From positions 296,622,204-296,686,203 of the forward strand of contig CM071567.1 of the NCBI GenBank assembly GCA_036426205.1: a stretch of DNA of 64,000 bases, in the 5' to 3' direction. The position numbers were made by a program, and so were the translations under genes. The first letter of the stretch is position 1. The number at the start of each line of letters is the position of its first letter. This stretch comes from Ascaphus truei. Its lineage: Eukaryota > Chordata > Amphibia > Anura > Ascaphidae. This document shows, one piece after another, positions 1 through 9,739 of this stretch. The notes under the pieces are model-generated. The model saw nothing but the letters and a program-made list of their open reading frames with translations, ran no database searches and was not told the origin of the DNA.

Positions 1-152
1 GGCCACCATAAGAGAGGGCAGCTTCCAGAGCAGAGTCAGACCGAGTGAGCCAGGTCTCAGTTATAGCAAATAGGAGCAGAGAGTGAGAGAGAAAAAAGTA
101 ATGTACAGAGAGGCACTTTTTAGAAAGGGAGCGAGTATTCCAAAGGGCACAG
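1..152 (-). pseudogene. L2-clade LINE, N-terminal part of AP-type endonuclease
   Basis: Read on the minus strand, this end of the window encodes ALWNTRSLS followed about 25 residues later by ITETWLTRSDSALEAALSYG. These are the first conserved blocks of the apurinic-type endonuclease of L2-clade non-LTR retrotransposons (the ITETWL block supplies a catalytic acidic residue in the family). The frame differs from that of the leader frame at 61-477, so at least one frameshift lies near position 140. The element continues to the left beyond the window. The same block occurs on the plus strand at about 10125-10350 (ALWNVHSLTN, SLTET), so two copies of one family are present. Endonuclease would nick target DNA for target-primed reverse transcription; this copy is broken. 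Confidence 0.75.
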
Positions 153-477
153 GAGAAAGGGAGAGAGGAGGGAGGGTGGCAGGGGATGGGTATGAGGTTG
201 GGGGGTTTACACCAGAAGGAGTAGAGGTTGCAATTGGCAGGCGAGGATGAGCGCATGTAGGAATAAGGCAGGGACCAGGATTGGGAGAGATATCCCCAGA
301 AGCAAGGAGGAGAAGCATGAATAGAAAGAGGATGTGTGAGGATGATTTGTAGGGGTGTTTTTTAGTGCAGGGGATATAGCTGTGTGGTGTCAGAGGACGC
401 AGGTAAGAAAGGAGTTCATGTGAACAAAGAAGTGGTGAAGGAAGGAGAGATGGAGATATATGAATAGAGTTAGACAT
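61..477 (-). CDS. L2-clade LINE N-terminal leader ORF with 2A-like motif
   Basis: A 138-codon open frame beginning MSNSIHISPS. Residues 51-60 are a short hydrophobic run (FLFMLLLLAS), immediately followed by GDISPNPGP at residues 61-69. That is the D-x-E/S-x-N-P-G-P pattern of 2A peptides, which make the ribosome skip the Gly-Pro bond. 2A-like sequences after a hydrophobic stretch at the N-terminus are known in several CR1/L2-type LINE proteins. The rest of the frame reads out of phase over the start of the endonuclease (see 1-152), so the true element ORF has been frameshifted after the leader. The hydrophobic stretch could act as a signal-like segment; that is inference. The ATG at 477 is the first in frame and is plausible but unproven. 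Confidence 0.6.
   Translation of the reverse strand: MSNSIHISPSLLPSPLLCSHELLSYLRPLTPHSYIPCTKKHPYKSSSHILFLFMLLLLASGDISPNPGPCLIPTCAHPRLPIATSTPSGVNPPTSYPSPATLPPLSLSPVPFGILAPFLKSASLYITFFSLTLCSYLL
271..297 (-). other. 2A-like ribosome-skipping peptide coding site
   Basis: The minus strand encodes GDISPNPGP, matching the 2A core consensus with skipping expected before the last proline. It sits about 40 codons before the endonuclease, directly after a leucine-rich stretch. Confidence 0.7.
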
Positions 478-1194
478 ACTGAGGCTGGTAAAAAGAAGTG
501 TATTCTGGAGGCCAGGGTCATGTGTAGGATGATTAGCCCAGATAGGTTCAACTCAGCCCCCTTTCCAAATCACTCCAAGTCCTCTAATATTTCCTTCACT
601 TTATTGGAAAAGCAGCAGTAAATACAGGCACTTGTGGATGGTGTGTTGTAGTGATTTGTAATTAGAAGCAGGTGAAAAGGATAAGGCCCTGTCACTAGAG
701 CAATTACAGGAGGGGTACTCACTCAGCCAGTGTTGGAGGTGGAAAAGGAAGTCCCAGTGTATGCTGGGTAGCAAGATAGCCTGGGAACAGACCATCTGCA
801 AGCAAAGCAGAGGGGGAGAGGGCAGACTAACCCATTCTGACAGAAAGGCTGAGGTTGCTGTAGCAACTCATAGGCATAATGCAGAGACAGGGATTGCAAC
901 ACTGTGTCTATCACACGGGCACTGTGTGTGTGCACAGAGCAAAACACATGCAGCTGGAATTGAGAAACTGACAGGCAGAAACTGCAAAGGAAAGGGGGGG
1001 GGGTGAAAGAGAAATGTGATTCTTGTTCCATGACAAAGTGCATAATTTGAGAAGAAGTGAAGTCACAGCAAATATAAATGTTAAAGGCAGCATCACAGCA
1101 GTAATGATGCAGTCTGGTATAGATGATATCCTCCTTTCCAGTGTAGTTCAAATGCAGGAATCAGGGCCAGTTGGGGGTGTCCACTTCTTTTGAA
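478..1194. other. no gene recognised; probably LINE 5' region
   Basis: Upstream (minus-strand sense) of the 2A leader. Open frames at 601-1151 on both strands have no recognisable motif. A G-tract of about ten G lies near 997-1006. Possibly 5' UTR or internal promoter region of the L2-type copy, but I see no diagnostic motif. Confidence 0.4.
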
Positions 1195-1644
1195 CTTCCT
1201 TTTAAACTTCAGTTGTTCAGTAGTCCTGCCACTTATAATGGGCCACTTGGACATGGGCTGCAGGCAGACTAGCTGTTCTATCTGGGGTTAGATGGGCCTA
1301 AAAAGTCACCTGACAGTTTGGGTCTGTCTGCTTAATTAGCACATCTGAGGCACATTCAAACAGATGTTTTTTTACACAGGGTGTTCCCTGTCTACATTAG
1401 GTGGCAACACTTAATTCAATTAAGAGTTGAAGCAGACAGGATTCAGATATGGGATATTACCTAAGATTGTTTCAGTTGCATATACTAACATACACACAGC
1501 AAAGAGTTGAAGCAGACAGGATTCAGATATGGGATATTACCTGAGGAGAGAAGGTGATTTTATTAGGGTAAGGGCTCCTTCCTTTTAAACTTCAGTTGTT
1601 CAGTAGTCCAGCCACTTATAATGGGCCACTTGGACATGGGCTGC
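1195..1644 (+). repeat. direct duplications flanking the Gypsy LTR remnant
   Basis: A 67-bp segment starting CTTCCTTTTAAACTTCAG is present at 1195-1261 and again at 1578-1644 with one or two differences. Between them a 41-bp segment (AAGAGTTGAAGCAGACAGG...) is present at 1422-1462 and 1502-1542. The two nested duplications suggest local tandem duplication or deletion next to an old insertion. Confidence 0.75.
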
Positions 1645-1854
1645 TGGTGTATTATTCTTTACTGTGTATTGGTTCCTGGGAGGGGTTATCCCACCAATGC
1701 TGGGATCCCTCATAGGTGGAGGCGCTGCACTGCAAGGAGAAAGAGTTCACCCAGGTTCCCAGAGGCGGAGGCTTAGGCCTCCTGTGAGCAAACAGGTATA
1801 ACAGTACGCATATTTACCGCCTTGTGCCCTTAGGCATAGGGAAAGGGGGCTACA
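1645..1854 (+). mobile_element. 3' part of a Ty3/Gypsy LTR
   Basis: The segment ends GGGGGCTACA, the same terminus as the solo LTRs ending at 9731 and (minus strand) starting at 26014. Internal blocks are shared with both: a TGGGATCCCTCATAGGTGGAGG block and GGCTTAGGCCTCCTGT. The internal region with primer-binding-like sequence and gag follows directly, so this is the remaining part of the 5' LTR. Confidence 0.65.
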
Positions 1855-1873
1855 TTTGGAGGCGCTGCTGAGA
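1855..1873 (+). promoter_or_regulatory. primer-binding-site-like sequence of the Gypsy element
   Basis: TTTGGAGGCGCTGCTGAG follows the LTR end at once and contains TGG, as expected for a tRNA 3'-end complementary primer site. Which tRNA is matched was not determined. Confidence 0.45.
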
Positions 1874-2368
1874 TTCAGACCTGGGGTACCGAGATAGCAG
1901 AACCAAATTTAGGGAACCATGTTCGTACCCTCCAAACAAGAAACCATCAGTGGGCCGTGGCGTTCCAAGAATCTCCCCAGCATGTGGTCGCGGTAGGGGA
2001 CGTCCCGGCCACCACACCCCAACATCAAGTATACACCACCCTAAGGGGCTTTCCTGGTTTTGCCAGATCCCAGCCACTAGGCTGCAAGTGAGATCCTACC
2101 TACCAATGGAGTTTAGTCATCATTACTGCCTGCAAACGAGTTAAATGAAGATGAGGGCCTTAGGGCAATGCATTTTCCAGAAGCCCTGCCCATGAGTTGC
2201 CCGTTGATATACCCAGATCTACCAATACCAATGGTAGCTTTCAGTTCAGGACCCACACCAGAGGTACCCTTGCGTGCTGAACTCCCACACCCCTCAAATA
2301 TCCCCAGAAGGAACGAAGCTAGCCCAGAGTCAGTCCACAGCTGACGGTCTGACTACCAAAGTCACCGG

Positions 2369-2851
2369 TTGACCGGAGTCTCGAACTGTGGGGGAACACT
2401 ACGGCAACTGGTGAGCGGTCTAGCACAGTCCTCACAGTCCCACAACTACCGCAATCTCAAAGCTTTCTCCGGGATATCACCCTCTCCCATCAGAGAAGAA
2501 GAGTTTGAGACATGGAGGGAACAAACTCTGCATGTGCTCAAGGAATGGTCTTGCTCTGAAGCAATGAAGACGCAGCGGATAGTCGAGTGCCTACAGCCTC
2601 CAGCAGCCCAACTTGTGCAAATGCACCGCGAGACCAAGGTTGAAGCCACTGCCCAAGAGTTGGTCAAACTCCTCAAACAGGCCTATATTGCAGAGGATGA
2701 TGAAGATGAACTCTTGGCCCAGTTCCGTGATCTCTGCCAGAAGGAGGGAAAAGAGCTGTCCACGTTGCCGATGCTTACAACTATCCTTATGGGGATTACT
2801 CACCAAGAAAGTATTCCTGCCACTGTAGTGAATGAGTACAGATTCAAGTAA
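2369..2851 (+). CDS. Gypsy gag, capsid-like (PNMA-type)
   Basis: A 160-codon frame. Residues about 30-150 contain LKAFSGISPSPIREEEFETW, then a leucine/glutamate-rich helical stretch including VKLLKQAY and EDELLAQFRDLCQKEGKELS. The order is that of the Gag capsid of vertebrate Ty3/Gypsy elements from which PNMA genes were domesticated (FSG..P...EEEF..W..., KRRR..ESL, L..AFG, FY...Q..GE). Gag would form the particle that packages element RNA. The frame stops at 2849-2851 and Gag-like sequence continues frameshifted downstream, so the copy is dead. The start is not certain; the first ATG lies just upstream of conserved sequence. Confidence 0.65.
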   Translation: MTGVSNCGGTLRQLVSGLAQSSQSHNYRNLKAFSGISPSPIREEEFETWREQTLHVLKEWSCSEAMKTQRIVECLQPPAAQLVQMHRETKVEATAQELVKLLKQAYIAEDDEDELLAQFRDLCQKEGKELSTLPMLTTILMGITHQESIPATVVNEYRFK

Positions 2852-3943
2852 CTCATGAAAGGATCTCTACCCTCGCACCCTATAGCTCTTATGATGCGAG
2901 AAACCCCCCAGCTTCCTTGAGTTGTTGGGCCACATAAGGAAGCAGGAGGTTCAATTGTATTTCCACACTCCCAAGACATCTCGGGAATCTTCCAAAGGGG
3001 AGAACAAAGCAAATCCTTCCAAGAAGTGTAGTGCGAAGGAGGATCCTGAGGAAAATATCCCCCAGGGTCCTTCATGACAGACCCCCTCAACGCCTCGGTG
3101 CTGGGCTCCTAACCCTGGCTTCAATGCAACCAGAAGCAACCATTGCTTTAACTGCCACCAAGAGGGTCAATTCGCCCGAGACTGACAGAAGTCAGACACT
3201 TCCACCCCCAGGGCCATGTCCTTCAGCATGCATCCGGCAGAACAGCCATCCACATCCTTGGATAGTGCCCCTGCTCCTAGTCCCGAAAAGGAGGCTCCAT
3301 AGATGCCTACAATTGAGTAGGACCTGCGGCCATAGTAAGAGAACTAGTGGAGGGCATCTACTCTTCTGCAAGTGACCTTCATCTACCGGCCATTCTACGA
3401 CCTGCATCTAAAGCATCTGCCTATGCAGTTGGCCAAGAAGATGAAATTATGGGGTCTTAGTAGCGAAGACTACCCCATTGATGGCGTGATTCAAGTGCGG
3501 TTGGATATACCGCAGCTCAATACCAACGAAAACCCACCCTATGGAAGTGAAAGCCTTGATATGTCCCGAGCCCTGGTAACACCTAAATTCCCCCATCATA
3601 TTGGGGACCAACGCTGTTGTGGTGAGAGCCCTGATCTAGGCCTATCTGCAAGAAGACGGCAAATTACCCATATCATCTTTGCGGATTCACTCTGTATTCA
3701 AAGAGGAATGCTATAGAATCTCTGCCCAAGAATGATTTGGACAATTTTTCAACTTTGAAAAGGGTTGACAGAGATTCCACCAGGGGGAGTGAGGCACATA
3801 GCCACAGTACATAACTACACATGCCGCGATTAGGCCAATTGATACTTTTCATTAGAGACCATGCCCGAAGAGGATGCCAAGAGAGGGTTCAAGGTGGTGC
3901 CAGAGATGAAGAGTGGAAGTCTTCACTTCCTTAGCGGTTCAAG
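2852..3943 (+). pseudogene. Gypsy gag C-terminus and protease region, degenerate
   Basis: Short frames in shifting phase. At about 3141-3186 the translation reads HCFNCHQEGQFARD then TGA, a CCHC zinc knuckle in which the histidine has become glutamine and the last cysteine a stop codon. After it comes a stretch (3190-3716) lying where the aspartic protease would be; I could not find an intact D-T/S-G motif. Several stops and frameshifts show long decay. The part would bind element RNA (knuckle) and cleave the polyprotein (protease) in an active copy. Confidence 0.55.
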
Positions 3944-5120
3944 GTGACCATCCAGAACATCTCGCCTCATCCTGTACGGTTTGATGTCGGTCAAGCACTG
4001 GGACGGATATACCCGGTTACTGAAATAGAATCCCAGACTCATGTAAACATGGCTACCATGCGGGAAGCCCCTCCTAGATCGCAGTTCGACTTCGGGAAAT
4101 CGTCCTTGCCAGTGGAGTGGAAGTAACGGCTAAGCGACAAATTGGCAGAACGCAAGGTGGTGTTCTCCACCTGTGAGATGGATGTGGGCTGCAGCAGGAG
4201 TGCTCAACACACGATCCGATTGAACAACCCCATACCATTTCGGGAGCGTTCCAGATGCATAGCTCCCAGAGATTTGCAGGATGTGAGGGACGTCCTGAAG
4301 GAGATGGAGATGGCGGGTATCGTAATGGAGTTCCGTAGCCCATATGCCTCTCCTATTGTAGTGCGGAAGAAGAATGGATCCGTGTGCCTATGCATGGACT
4401 ACCGCACCCTGAACTGCTGCACGGTCCTGGACCAATATACCTTGCCGCGGATTGGAGAGCTCCTCAACACCTTATCCGGCAGTCAGTGGGTCAGCGTGCT
4501 GGACCTGAGGTCTAGATACTACAGGTACCCATGAGCCCCGATGACTAGGAGAAGGCAGCGTTTGTCTGCCCCCTTGGGTTTTACCAGTTCACCTGGATGC
4601 CCCAAGGCATTTGCTGTGCACCTGCAACGTTCCAGAGGTTAATGGAAAAGACCATTGGTGATATGAATCCCCGGGAATCTCTGGTCTATCTGGATGATAT
4701 CATCGTGTTTGGAAGAATGTTAGAAGAGCACAAAGAACGCCTTCTGAAGTTTCTGGATTGACTGGGAAAATAAGGCCTGAAGATGTCCCTGGACAAATGA
4801 CGCTTCTGCAGCACTTCAGTCACCTATGTGGGCCACATAGTGTCCGCAGAAGGAGTGGCTGCCGACCCTGCTAAGGTCGAAGTCATAGTGAACTGGCCCA
4901 GACCAGATAATGGGATGGAGCTACAATCCTTTCTGGGGTTTTGCGGATAATACCAAAGATTCGTAGAGAGGTACTCAAGCAAGGCCAAAGTTCTGGTTGA
5001 AGATCTGTTGAAGATCTACCCAGAAGAGCATCGCCAAAAAAACGCAATCCCGCGAACACTGTTTGGGGAAAAATGGACTTCCGCCTGTGAGAAGGCCTTC
5101 ACAGGGTTGAAGAAGAGTCT
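3944..5120 (+). pseudogene. Gypsy pol: reverse transcriptase and start of RNase H
   Basis: The stretch 3944-4534 is nearly one frame: FDFGKSSLPVEWK, then IPFRERSRCIAPRDLQDVRD, SPYASPIVVRKKNGS, MDYRTLN (RT motif 1-2), LPRIGELLNTLSGSQWVSVLD (motif A, aspartate in VLDLR). A frameshift near 4530 leads to FYQFTWMPQGICCAPATFQRLM (motif B) and YLDD at 4687-4698 (catalytic motif C), then the thumb and the connection VGHIVSAEGV. In-frame stops lie at about 4758, 4771, 4798 and 4950. The frame is cut at 5120 by a PLE insertion and resumes at 6566. RT copies element RNA into DNA in the cytoplasmic particle. Clear Ty3/Gypsy order; inactive. Confidence 0.9.
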
Positions 5121-6579
5121 TAGAAAACAAAGGGAGGATTGGGGAGTGATCACAGGGCCACACTAATTGAGTAAAGTGAAAAAGTATATAATAATAATGG
5201 TAATTGTAAATGTGGGTGCAAACTGTGAACTGATAAGTGAATCAGACAAAAAGAGGGGGAAGGGGAACACAAAATGAATGAGTCCCCTAAAGGAATTCAC
5301 TAACTGCACACCTACATAATGTAAAATCTAACTTTTAATAAATTTACTTAAAACATATATACCAAACGTAGTGTACTATGTGTTTTAAAATGAATTAATA
5401 TTCAATAACGTGCAACCCTGTCAATAAATGTATGATTGTAAAACCCAAATACAATATTTCTTGGGTTTGGACAGGACAGTGATGCTGAAAGTCAGGGTAT
5501 TAACCCCTCTGGAGTTTGATGCAGACTGTAGGTAACCGTATCCTACTCAGTGAGCCTTAACTGGTCAAAGACACAGCAATCCTGCAATGATATATATAGC
5601 AGCGAACACCTATGGTTGTATAAATGCATATGCTTGAGAAGTGACGCTGACACAGCGCCATCAATCCACAATACCCTCAGTATAGTTGAGCTGGTGCTCA
5701 CAGTACCATTGACATAGAGTTACCAGCAGAAAAGGTCAGTTGTGCATATATCATGTATATGATATAGCAGGGAGGCAGACTCACTGCCTGTTGTTATATT
5801 TATCAGCTAATGCCGTCTGCATAAATAGAGCCAGGAGACTTAAGGCACTACATTAAAAACAGCTCCAAATAGGAGACTGTCACAACTGCGCGTCCAACAG
5901 CGTTTCCAAACTGTTGGACGCGCAGTTGTGACAGTTCCTATTTGGAGCTTGTTTTAATGTAGTGCCTTAAGTCTCCGGCTCTATTTATGCAGACGGCATT
6001 AGCTTGTGATAATAACAACAGGCAGTGAGTCTGCCTCCCTGCTATATACAATACATGATATATGCACAATCTGAGCCTTTCTGCTGGGTAACTCTAGTCA
6101 ATGGTACTGTGAGTACCAGCTCAACTATACTGAGGGTTACTGTGGATTGATTGCGCCTGTGTCAGCGTCACTTCTCAAGCATATGCATTTAATACAACCA
6201 TAGGTGTTCGTGCTATATATATATGCAGGATTGCTGTGTCTTGACCAGTTAAAGGCTCACTGAGTAGGATACGGTTACCTACAGTCTGCATACAAACTCC
6301 AGAGGGGTAATACCCTGACTTCAGCATCCACTGTCCTGTCAAACCCAAGAAAATATGTGATTTGGGTTGTACAATCATACATTTATGACAGGGTTGCACG
6401 TTATTGAATATTTAATTATTTTTAAAAACACATAGTACACTACGTTTGGTAATATATGTTTTAAGTAAATTTATTAAAAGTTAGATTTTACATTATGTAG
6501 GTGTGCAGTTAGTGAATTCTTTAGGGGACTCATTCATTTTGTGTTCCCCTTCCTGCTCTTTTTGTTTGAAGAAGAGTCT
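5107..6579. mobile_element. palindromic PLE pseudo-LTR pair inserted in Gypsy pol
   Basis: A 14-bp direct repeat, TTGAAGAAGAGTCT, lies at 5107-5120 and 6566-6579 and marks the target duplication. Between them, about 5210-5900 and 5911-6560 are inverted copies of one another (about 650-690 bp arms); at the centre TCACAACTGCGCGTCCAACAG (5880-5900) and its exact complement (5911-5931) face each other across 10 bp. The arms match the plus-strand pseudo-LTR at 48236-48890 (GTTGGACGCGC, TTGGAGCT.GTTTTAATGTAGTG, the tail GTAATATATGTTTTAAGTAAATTTATTAAAAG). The arms begin just at the GGAAACGC part of the hammerhead-like motif. No protein-coding PLE sequence remains between them. Confidence 0.8.
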
Positions 6580-6690
6580 CAATGAAACCCCTCTCTTGTC
6601 CTATGCAGACTCGGAGCAACCGTACATCCTACATGTGGATGCCAGCTTTAACGGGCTGGGAGTGGTATTACACCAAACATTATAGTCTTA
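6566..6690 (+). pseudogene. Gypsy RNase H fragment after the insertion
   Basis: Continues the frame interrupted at 5120: after the duplicated target comes a stretch with YADSEQPYILHVDASFNGLG, the first conserved block of Gypsy RNase H (D in HVDAS is catalytic in the family). Sequence after about 6685 no longer resembles RNase H, so the rest of RNase H and the integrase are deleted. Confidence 0.8.
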
Positions 6691-7370
6691 AAGTTATGCA
6701 TAAATTGTCAGATCATTTTAAAAGGTATGTTCTCACAAGTGCAGAGTTGATGATGAAGTGCTGAATCCAGTTCTTCTTTTCTTTGTCACCTCCAATTCAA
6801 CTCTAATATACACAGATACTTTACATGTGGCACTTAAGATGGGGTAACAGCCAAATACTTGGCATAGCCAGTACAGACTGACTTAAATACTCGAACATCA
6901 CCTGACAATAGGAAAAGGAAGGGAGGAGTTGTGACTAATTTATTTACTCAGACATACCAAAAGGGATGTTGATTGATCAATGTGATGCACTGGGTGCATT
7001 TCTGGTAGTAGTATGAGAAATTTAGATTTTTGTTAAAGTTGGGTTCAGTGCCTTTTTCTGTAAGCCAATATGGCTTTTTCTAAATAATTTCAAAACAAAA
7101 TGACCTAATTTCCAATGGACATATTCATTAAAGGGTATATGACAAAAATATATCCCCCCTGCCCTAATAATGGTCTAGGAAATATAGTGCGATAGATATC
7201 CTTAAATTATCAAATGTATACAAACATGTTCATTAATAAGAAGACATTCAAAGTGTACCATACTTGAAATGTTCATTAGTCCATAGTGTCAACGCTATAG
7301 TCCTTAAATGTATTGGTGGTAACGAGGAGTCGGGTGCCTCCTTCTCAAGTAGACTGGCAATCTCATAAAG
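6691..7370. other. no gene recognised, AT-rich
   Basis: No open frame with a recognisable domain, no clear repeat boundary. It separates the Gypsy pol remnant from the solo LTR at 7375. Confidence 0.5.
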
Positions 7371-7499
7371 CACTTGTAGCCAGGTGTCCCCTCCGGTCCT
7401 CCGGTTCGCCGTTCACCCTCCCTTACCTTGGCTGTGCGGGCGGCGACGGGCTTGCCAGCAGCTCCCTCCGCAGGGCGCCGCCATGTTTTGCATGCATGC

Positions 7500-7670
7500 G
7501 AAGGTTCGCGCATGCACAGAAGCGGCGGTTCATCGGGGGCCTTCCAGGATCGCGCATGTGCAGGGCACACCCATGGTGGCCATTGGGAGTCGCGCATGCG
7601 CAGCACGCAATGCGCACGCGGCCCCAATGCAACATAAGCCCCGCAGGGACTACAACTCCCATGCTGCATA
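7500..7670. promoter_or_regulatory. NRF1-like and ZNF143-like motif cluster in the LTR
   Basis: TCGCGCATGCAC (7506-7517), TCGCGCATGTGCA (7550-7562), TCGCGCATGCGCA (7590-7602) and TGCGCACGCGG (7610-7620) resemble the palindromic NRF1 site GCGCATGCGC. ACTACAACTCCCATGCTGC at 7649-7667 resembles the ZNF143/STAF element ACTACAAYTCCCAGMATGC. The cluster is near the 5' end of the solo LTR, where a promoter is expected. Motif match only. Confidence 0.5.
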
Positions 7671-7740
7671 GGGAGGTGGTACCACATGACGCCAGGGAGC
7701 GTATCAGGAAGGAAAGGGGATGCTGGGAGAAGAAGCTGGC

Positions 7741-8916
7741 AGTCTAGACTGGGTATAACAAAACAATGGTACCGGGCGCTGCTAATAGTGACTTAATTAC
7801 AATAATAAAAGTGATATAAACGTGATAAATAAATGTGAACAACAAGAAAATATATAAATATATATAGTGAAAAAAATCCTTCACCAAATGTGAAAAAATA
7901 TATAAATAGCAGCTCTACACCCTTAAAGGACTGTCCAGGTCCAGAGTTCTTGCTTTTTCTTCCAGGTGGGAGGAGCGCTCAAATCTTGGGATGATATGTA
8001 GGGAAAAAAGTGGAAGAAATAATAGTGCAGATAAAATCTAATATGTGCAAACAATAATCTCTAAATAGGTCTCACTCACAATAAATGGATGAATAACAGA
8101 TGTGTCAGAGACCCTTCTCTCTCTGACTGGAGCCCTTGTACAATAGATGCCTTCTGATGGTGTTGGTATTAAATCAGTATATCTGGTGGGCTATAGGGAT
8201 CCATAAATTCTGAGTGTACCTCCCGAGAATATATAAAGAAAGAGAGCACACAATAGTGTAGTACATAAGGGTATAATGTGGCATAAACACACACAGGTAT
8301 TACACTCACATTTGTACAATGGTATCGATCATTGGAGAGAGCCATAGGTGACTCGTGGGGGGATGCCGCTGGTACAGTCACTTGGAGATTCTTCCGCGTG
8401 CGTCACGTCCGGTGACGTCACTTCCTGTGACGCGGCGGTCAGGGCGGAAGACGCTGTCTACCGCTGTGATCTTTCCGATTCGTTTGCCAGCACCTCCTCA
8501 CGTCAATCGGCCCCAAAACAGTGTCCTCCAAATTGCTGCGCTAGATTCTACGAGTTTCGTAGCTACTTGCCACTTCGTCAGGAATCATAGAAGTGTACTA
8601 CACTATTGTGTGCTCTCTTTCTTTATATATTCTCGGGAGGTACACTCAGAATTTATGGACCCCTCTAGTCCACCAGATACACTGATTTAATATCAACACC
8701 ATCAGAAGGCATCTATTGTACAAGGGCTCCAGTCAGAGAGAGAAGGGTCTCTAACATGTCTGTTATTCATCCATTTATTGTGAATGAGGCCTATTTAGAG
8801 ATTATTGTTTGCGCATATTATATTTGGTCTGCACTATTATTTCTTCCACTTTTTCCCCTGCATATCATCCCAAGATTTGAGCGCTCCTCCCACCTGGAAG
8901 AAAAGTCTAGACCGGG
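7741..8916. mobile_element. second palindromic PLE pseudo-LTR pair, nested in the LTR
   Basis: Flanked by AGTCTAGAC-Y-GGG at 7741-7753 and 8904-8916 (one mismatch in 13). Arms 7935-8263 and 8597-8903 are inverted copies (for example GGAGGAGCGCTCAAATCTTGGGATGATAT and its complement, and AGAGAGCACACAATAGTGTAGTA and its complement). The 330-bp spacer holds TGACGTCA (8413-8420) and the hammerhead-like core at 8551-8582. As at 5107-6579, one side has extra unpaired sequence (7754-7934), the asymmetry expected from the PLE terminal organisation. Confidence 0.8.
8551..8582 (-). ncRNA. hammerhead-ribozyme-like core of a PLE pseudo-LTR
   Basis: Minus strand: CTGACGA, then stem II GTGGC-AAGTA-GCTAC (five pairs, one G-U), then GAAAC. 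This satisfies the conserved CUGANGA...GAAA core. Hammerhead motifs are known in PLEs. The cleavage strand and helix I were not modelled, so activity is unknown. Confidence 0.6.
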
Positions 8917-9739
8917 ACCTGAATGGTGCAGGTAGGGTCCACTGAGCTGTGCTCCATGGACTAGGCCAGAAGTTACCCCCAAGGGCCCAGTTAGTCCCCT
9001 GAGACACAGTAGAAGTACTATTAGTAATTGCTGTAGGGAAGGCCTTAAGGTAGGGACCTTTCCCATCATAGCATTAGAGTGAGAGACGCTACAGGACACT
9101 GCCTGAAGTAGAGTGCAGCTTGCTACCTGAGTGCAGATCAGGACTCCATATCAGAGACTGCTTGTATTGTGCCATCCGGCTGGAGGCCCTTCAGAGAAGT
9201 AAGCCTGAGGATCTACCCAAGAGAGGAGCATCAGACCGTGCCGCGGAACCCCGTCGCGGGTCTACAAATCGCTGCTGTTTATCCTGGTCTGGACAAAGAC
9301 CAGGAAGGTATTCGAAAAGTGCACCACCAGGCCCCAACATAGGGAAGCGGCTATCCCCTCAAACACACACCTTTGAAAGACAGACACTCAGTGGTTAAGT
9401 GCCATTAGACATTCAGTGTTTGGGGACATTCACATGGACTGTGTATTGATGGGTTATATGCTGGGGTTGTGTTACTGTGTTATGATATAGTACATGCATT
9501 ATATGATAGTTAGTAAATACTGCTCTTATACAAACGTGTGTAATTACTGTGTACTGTATGTTGGTTCCGGTGAGGGAATACTCTGGGATCCCTTATCGGT
9601 GGAGGTGCTGCTCGTGTATAAGTGTATACGTGTATCCCAGGCTCCCAGTGGCAGAGGCTCAGGCCTCCTGTTAGCCACACAGGTAAAAGCAGCACAAGTA
9701 GTTTCTGTACCTAGGGTGTACAAGGGCTACACACTAAAT

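Larger units (their letters stand above)
7375..9731 (+). mobile_element. solo Ty3/Gypsy LTR carrying a nested PLE insertion
   Basis: Begins TGTAGCCAGG and ends GGGCTACA, complementary termini of TG...CA type. The four bases CACT precede it (7371-7374) and follow it (9732-9735), the target duplication of a single insertion. Without the nested PLE pair (7754-8903 plus one copy of its duplication) the LTR is about 1.2 kb. The distal part has the same blocks as the LTRs at 1645-1854 and 25101-26014 (TGGGATCCCTTATCGGTGGAGG, GGCTCAGGCCTCCTGTTAG). It is probably the product of LTR-LTR recombination. Open frames inside are not real. Confidence 0.75.
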
